A program made the position numbers and the translations under genes. From the NCBI GenBank assembly GCA_043805435.1, contig JAZDHY010000067.1, forward strand, positions 1 through 64,000: 64,000 bases of DNA, given 5' to 3'. Below are positions 62,501 to 64,000 of the stretch, one piece after another. Position 1 is the first letter of the stretch. Each line of letters begins with the position of its first letter. Under the pieces are notes generated by a model. That model was given only the letters and a program-made list of their open reading frames with translations, did not search any database and was not told the DNA's origin. This stretch comes from JAEXOD01 sp043805435. Lineage in GTDB: Bacteria; Bacteroidota; Ignavibacteria; Ignavibacteriales; Melioribacteraceae.

Positions 62501-63194
62501 ATTCCGGAGCAGTAATTATTAAGTAATTCATTCCTTTTGAAGAATTTGCAGGCGAGTATGCTAAAAATATCTCTTTTAAATAATCATTATATGATTGTGA
62601 TAAATCATTATTTTCATTTACAGTACCATGCAAATTAATAGTAAATTTACCCGTGTTTACTGTTTTTAAAATATTTCTTACCGGATTATAATTAAAAGGA
62701 TAAATTGTTACCATCACACCTTTAACACCACCAATAATAAAAGGTTCGGAAATCTTTATTATTTGTTGATCTTGACTGCCTTCTGTTAAATAATATGATT
62801 TATTATAATTAAACGGTCTTTTAGAAAGAGGATTGGATTTTGACCATGAAGCCTGGAAAGGGAATATTTTCTTATCCAAATTTTGTTGTGAGTAATTAAT
62901 ATCATCAATTGTGTATGACAATTCACTGTTCAAAGCATTGTTTGGTATTACTAAGTTAAAAGTTATTTGTGGTAATTCAGGTAAACCGGATTCAGCCATA
63001 ACACCATATCCATCAACTGAAATTTTTGAAAACTGTTCACCCTCTTTTGTAATACTTGTAAAATTATAAGCAGGTAATCGGTATTCAATTGTGTAATTAT
63101 TTCCATTAAAGTTAACTTTTACTCCGGCGGGTTCATTTGCTGCCAAAATATTTATTGCTAACAATAATGTAAATAGTAAAAGAAGTCTTTTCAT
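59580..63194 (-). CDS. Secreted gingipain-type cysteine protease (C25) with T9SS sorting domain
   Basis: 1204 residues from the ATG at 63194, which has GAGG six bases upstream; a frame from 63230 adds 12 residues without a signal. Signal peptide 1-19; propeptide about 20-215; C25 domain about 220-560 with H417 (YSGHGGE) and C451 (SFACVTG). Then fn3 (about 570-680), a strand-rich domain opening with GSGGPDNFGYEWIDSD, a second fn3-like unit (VELIGF...NQGYEIQRR) and the sorting domain (YSLEQNYPNPFNPS to KKMMLIK). It is exported by T9SS and should be self-processed. All parts downstream of the catalytic domain correspond one by one to those of the subtilase at 27010. A CRP-like site lies 190 bases upstream. 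Confidence 0.94.
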   Translation of the reverse strand: MKRLLLLFTLLLAINILAANEPAGVKVNFNGNNYTIEYRLPAYNFTSITKEGEQFSKISVDGYGVMAESGLPELPQITFNLVIPNNALNSELSYTIDDINYSQQNLDKKIFPFQASWSKSNPLSKRPFNYNKSYYLTEGSQDQQIIKISEPFIIGGVKGVMVTIYPFNYNPVRNILKTVNTGKFTINLHGTVNENNDLSQSYNDYLKEIFLAYSPANSSKGMNYLIITAPEYETTLAQFVNFKMAGGYNVALFTTAATGTSTTAIKTFIQNRYNDPSLKPEYILLVGDVAKIPCWVGTGEGTPDTDLNYGLLAGTDHFADAFVGRFSATSTTELQNMINKTIYMTNSIGSLPKNNVFMASTDNSSITEATHEYVINTYFAPNNYNNLKLYTVTYNATTQQLIDALNANKQFAIYSGHGGETSWADGPELSQAQVRALTNTSSYPFVYSFACVTGSYEMGECFGETWLRIANGASSFYGSSVNSYWDEDDILEKNLIKAMFDDELTKVTPMMDKGKVYLVNHFGSLTATMKRYLEMYNLMGDPSLPTKRQITPDTTPPQAVADLSVDTPTSNSLKLNWTAPYDSTYGGIMSYDIRYSTSVIANDNDFNNATSIIYSGNSDSAGTAKSYIVSGLSFNINYYFAVKARDLWVNTSPISNVVNLLTFGAPVLTVSPSSISGQLQPDVTEYDTLTIANTSVNNSTLEYSVELKNNTFPSSAIVSTVLIPVANVTEQNHLNKEFAAKFGTAFGQSLKGSGGPDNFGYEWIDSDAPGGPQYVWNDISTTGTLASNWIASSTFSALDEGYVGPVNLGFDFKFYGSLNSQIYIHSDGYITVGAQSATTYSNTSIPTSGTPNGIIAPIWDDLEGKTNSKVYYKNDGGKFIVQFTDWTRYGTSATGVFTFQVVLFQNGKIVIYYKTMTGSVDQCTVGIENMDGTDGLQVVKDAAYLKGNFALQFMAEPDWMFMNNSAGMLYNGNSTIVQLKFQTEGLQQGNYGMDVEITSNDPNASVVTVPVSMQVGTTVPVELIGFTANLNNGYISLAWTTATETNNQGYEIQRRISDEWEKVGFVTGKGTTTEKSNYNYQDNLTNVKSDKVLYRLKQIDFDGTSHFSPVVEVSYLPQQYSLEQNYPNPFNPSTTIKFAIPTASNVKLLVYNSLGQLVSEVVNQRFDAGFYSYSFNASSLSSGVYYYRIEADNFTSIKKMMLIK

Positions 63195-63383
63195 TAAAAC
63201 CTCGAGTGTAAATTGAAAAAAATAAAACAATTATATTTAATTTGACCAAAAGAAGCAAAAAAGATAATTTCATCCATTGGAGTACAAAAAGTAAATATTT
63301 ATATAACTTAAATCAAATTAATTCTAACTTTGTGCTATTATTTTATCCTATTATTTTAATAAAAAACGATTATTTTCGCAAAA

Positions 63384-63399
63384 CGTGATCTAAATCACA
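63384..63399. promoter_or_regulatory. CRP-like site between the C25 protease and beta-lactamase-family genes
   Basis: CGTGA-TCTAAA-TCACA differs from the CRP consensus half-sites at one base. It lies in the divergent region, 190 bases from the protease start and 155 from the beta-lactamase-family start, so it could act on either. The site at 26914 before the subtilase is its perfect relative. Confidence 0.5.
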
Positions 63400-63553
63400 T
63401 ATTATTAATATATTTTTGTTAACTATTAATATAATCACATTTTCTGCATATTTATTTTTTTGCCAATTGTTCTATTATTCCACAAAATCACTTTGTCATT
63501 TCACAAAAATATCTTATATACACAGGTTAAATATTTGTTTATTAGGTAAATAA

Positions 63554-64000
63554 ATGAGAAAGTATTTTATTTTTTTTGTCTTTTGTTTTAATTTAATTGG
63601 CGGGCAAGTAAATTTTTCTGTTTCCGAAATGGATAGTCTTATTTTGCCCATGGTTTCCGACACAACTTTTAGCGGCTGCGTTTTAATTGGTGACACTCAA
63701 CAAGTGTTATTTAAAAAAGCTTACGGTTATGCAAATTTTGAACTGGAAGTTCCTAATAATACTAATTATATATTTAACGTTGCTTCAATTACAAAACAAT
63801 TTACCGGTGCCGGAATTTTACTATTAAGTCTTCAAAAAAAATTAAGTATTGATGATACACTTTACAAATATCTGCCCGACTTCCCTAACGCAAAACTAAT
63901 TACAATTAAAAATCTTTTATCCCATCGTTCCGGAATTCAAACTTATAACGATTTCCCGGATTACGAAACTTTTAAGCTAAAACACGCAAATTTACAAGAA
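63554..64000 (+). CDS. Serine beta-lactamase-family (class C-like) hydrolase, 3' end outside the window
   Basis: 149 codons visible; the frame continues past the window edge. Signal peptide about 1-17. The catalytic S-x-x-K is S78-I-T-K81 in NVASITKQFT, followed by GILLLSLQKKLSIDDTLYKYLPDFP and ITIKNLLSHRSGIQ, which are standard for class C beta-lactamase and D-aminopeptidase relatives. The Tyr motif would lie beyond the edge. Most members of such breadth are esterases or peptidases, not antibiotic-degrading enzymes. It is transcribed divergently from the C25 protease, sharing the CRP-like site. Confidence 0.85.
   Translation, partial: MRKYFIFFVFCFNLIGGQVNFSVSEMDSLILPMVSDTTFSGCVLIGDTQQVLFKKAYGYANFELEVPNNTNYIFNVASITKQFTGAGILLLSLQKKLSIDDTLYKYLPDFPNAKLITIKNLLSHRSGIQTYNDFPDYETFKLKHANLQE

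Noticed and set aside
1..64000. T9SS machinery genes (por/spr/gld)
   Set aside because: Only cargo proteins with sorting domains are visible; no secretion component was recognised in the window.

Overview
The window is AT-rich DNA from a Gram-negative bacterium, most likely in or near the Ignavibacteria (Bacteroidota/Chlorobiota group). This is inferred from three secreted proteins that end in the type IX secretion (T9SS) sorting domain with the NYPNPFN signature, a gingipain-type C25 protease, an S46 dipeptidyl-peptidase, short REP-like palindromes and low GC. No rRNA, tRNA, CRISPR array, prophage or intact insertion sequence was seen.

Layout. 1-2.6 kb: a clipped gene, a YIP1-type membrane protein, an Xre regulator/membrane protein pair with a doubled operator, and a non-coding block holding an inverted-repeat element with a REP pair nested inside. 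2.6-6.2 kb: tryptophanase (substrate residues favour tryptophan over tyrosine), a DUF4905-like protein and AmmeMemoRadiSam proteins A and B. 6.3-13.6 kb: a decayed PD40-like gene, then a complete YbhFSR-like export operon (TetR, HlyD, two ABC ATPases, TolC, two ABC-2 permeases) with matching TetR operators at both likely promoters. 14-20 kb: proS, an RsmI-family methylase, a small lipoprotein, a DUF1289 protein and an AbiEi/AbiEii toxin-antitoxin pair with a promoter-operator palindrome. 20-26 kb: an operon of a solute-binding-protein/permease fusion, a second sugar-type permease with an enlarged loop, and a DPP7-like S46 peptidase. 26-34 kb: two hotdog thioesterases, a T9SS subtilase, a small secreted protein, a DUF5009 acyltransferase-like protein, and a membrane protein that appears to carry a degenerate T9SS tail. 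34-58 kb: a signalling island. 58-64 kb: half-size TauE/SafE, T9SS-exported S1/P1-type nuclease/phospholipase, C25 protease, and the start of a serine beta-lactamase-family protein.

The main system is the signalling island. A minus-strand operon encodes three chemoreceptors with different sensor regions, two CheW adaptors (one with a four-cysteine N-terminal extension), a CheA-REC hybrid with two Hpt domains, CheB, and a response regulator fused to a PP2C/SpoIIE phosphatase. Its order resembles the Wsp pathway (A-B-D-E-F-R), but a serine phosphatase stands where the WspR diguanylate cyclase would be. The probable CheR lies about 4.5 kb beyond the operon's upstream end on the opposite strand, between large sensor kinases. 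I infer a chemosensory array that drives partner-switching or another serine-phosphorylation output rather than a flagellum; no flagellar or pilus genes are in view.

CRP-like TGTGA-N6-TCACA palindromes lie upstream of the subtilase and in the gap between the gingipain and the beta-lactamase-family gene, so catabolite-type control of secreted hydrolases is plausible.
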